This document shows positions 63,481 to 64,000 of a stretch of DNA of 64,000 bases, in pieces. Location of the stretch: assembly GCA_030549495.1 (NCBI GenBank), contig JAUIRK010000278.1, positions 912,001 through 976,000 on the forward strand, read 5' to 3'. The notes beneath the pieces were generated by a model. That model worked only from the letters and a program-made list of their open reading frames with translations. It was not told where the DNA came from and searched no databases. A program made the translations under genes and the position numbers. Source of the DNA: Nectonema munidae (Eukaryota > Nematomorpha > Nectonematoida > Nectonematidae). Within the stretch, counting starts at the first letter, position 1, and each line of letters starts with the position of its first letter.

Positions 63481-63747
63481 CAGGGATTCTTGACCTTTAT
63501 TCTGTCACGGACCTCTTTAAAAAGCTGTTGAAAGCAATGGACCCCCTCCAGAGAAATTTTCACATAGAAGTCATGAAAAAGCTTGCATGCAATTAATATT
63601 TGTACTTGCAAAAAAAGTATACTTAACGTTTTCAGTAAAATGTAAATGAAAGTATATTTATAATTTTAAATAAAAAAATGGTTTATTCAATCTGACGCTC
63701 ATGGACCTCTTGAATCCCATCCATAGACCACAGGTTAAGAATCCCTG
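63481..63747. mobile_element. 267-bp hAT-like MITE
   Basis: Inverted ends CAGGGATTCTTGACC and CAGGGATTCTTAACC, 14 of 15 matching, with GGACCTCTT-type motifs inside both ends. The 8-bp flanks CTAGAGAT and TTATAGTT agree at only 5 of 8 positions, so the duplication is uncertain. Confidence 0.72.
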
Positions 63748-64000
63748 TTATAGTTGGTGTTATGTGGTTCAGCACGCTGGACGCTTCTTTAAGGTTTGCC
63801 ATATTAAGAAGTCTTGAGCTCAAATTCAAGTCGAGAAAAATAATTTTGGGGAAATTATTTCTAAAAGACACGTTGTCTCAGTGAATTTAAATGTTGACAG
63901 TTTGGAGTGTGTGGGTTAGTCAATTTATTACAATATATAAATAAATTGCTATCCATTTCATATCAATGTTTTTATTCAAACATTACAATAACTAGCAGTC

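Noticed and set aside
1-64000. CRISPR arrays, phage, integrons or other prokaryotic systems
   Set aside because: Introns, SINEs, hAT and piggyBac elements show animal nuclear DNA; no regular spacer-repeat pattern was seen.

Overview
The window looks like nuclear DNA of an invertebrate animal. It is strongly AT-rich, its genes are split by spliceosomal introns with GT...AG ends, and intergenic and intronic DNA is full of worn transposons and short non-autonomous elements. The gene content and repeat vocabulary (hAT, piggyBac, Jockey/CR1-type LINEs, tRNA-derived SINEs) would suit an arthropod. A copepod crustacean such as a sea louse is my guess, but that is inference from memory of similar sequence, not something the window proves.

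Two host genes can be read with confidence. On the minus strand, 13.5 to 6.4 kb, lies a three-exon gene for a TMEM26-family multi-pass membrane protein. The splice phases match and give 337 codons plus stop. On the plus strand, 33.4 to 57.4 kb, lies an OPA1/Mgm1-type mitochondrial dynamin GTPase in at least 15 coding exons. They join in phase to give 898 codons plus stop, from just upstream of the inner-membrane anchor to the C-terminal helix. The 5' exon or exons that should encode the mitochondrial presequence were not found. Nothing suggests that the two genes act together.

Layout. 1-6.4 kb: intergenic DNA with repeat copies and a 106-bp TTAA-flanked piggyBac-type MITE. 6.4-13.5 kb: TMEM26, whose introns hold a hAT element with target-site duplication, a tRNA-derived SINE and a small unassigned ORF. 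13.5-33.4 kb: gene desert with an inverted repeat pair, two broken LINE fragments (16.5-17.5 and 20.3-21.3 kb), a 2.7-kb GTF2IRD2-like hAT transposon (23.2-25.9 kb), a 636-bp element shared with 1.9 kb, and a Tigger-like remnant near 32.4 kb. 33.4-57.4 kb: OPA1, with introns carrying a decayed piggyBac transposon, a second TTAA MITE, a hAT MITE with a perfect 8-bp duplication, a palindromic MITE, a SINE, a LINE scrap, and two inverted repeat pairs that bracket exons. 57.4-64 kb: repeats, a possible two-exon fragment at 60.05-60.42 kb, and hAT and Tigger-like remnants.

No rRNA gene, genuine tRNA gene, CRISPR array, prokaryotic operon or LTR/virus-like element was recognised. I saw no convincing new biological system. 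The most interesting signals are structural: inverted repeats in OPA1 introns that could pair in the transcript, twin TTAA MITEs, and a piggyBac-type element with an unusual 14-bp palindrome near both ends.
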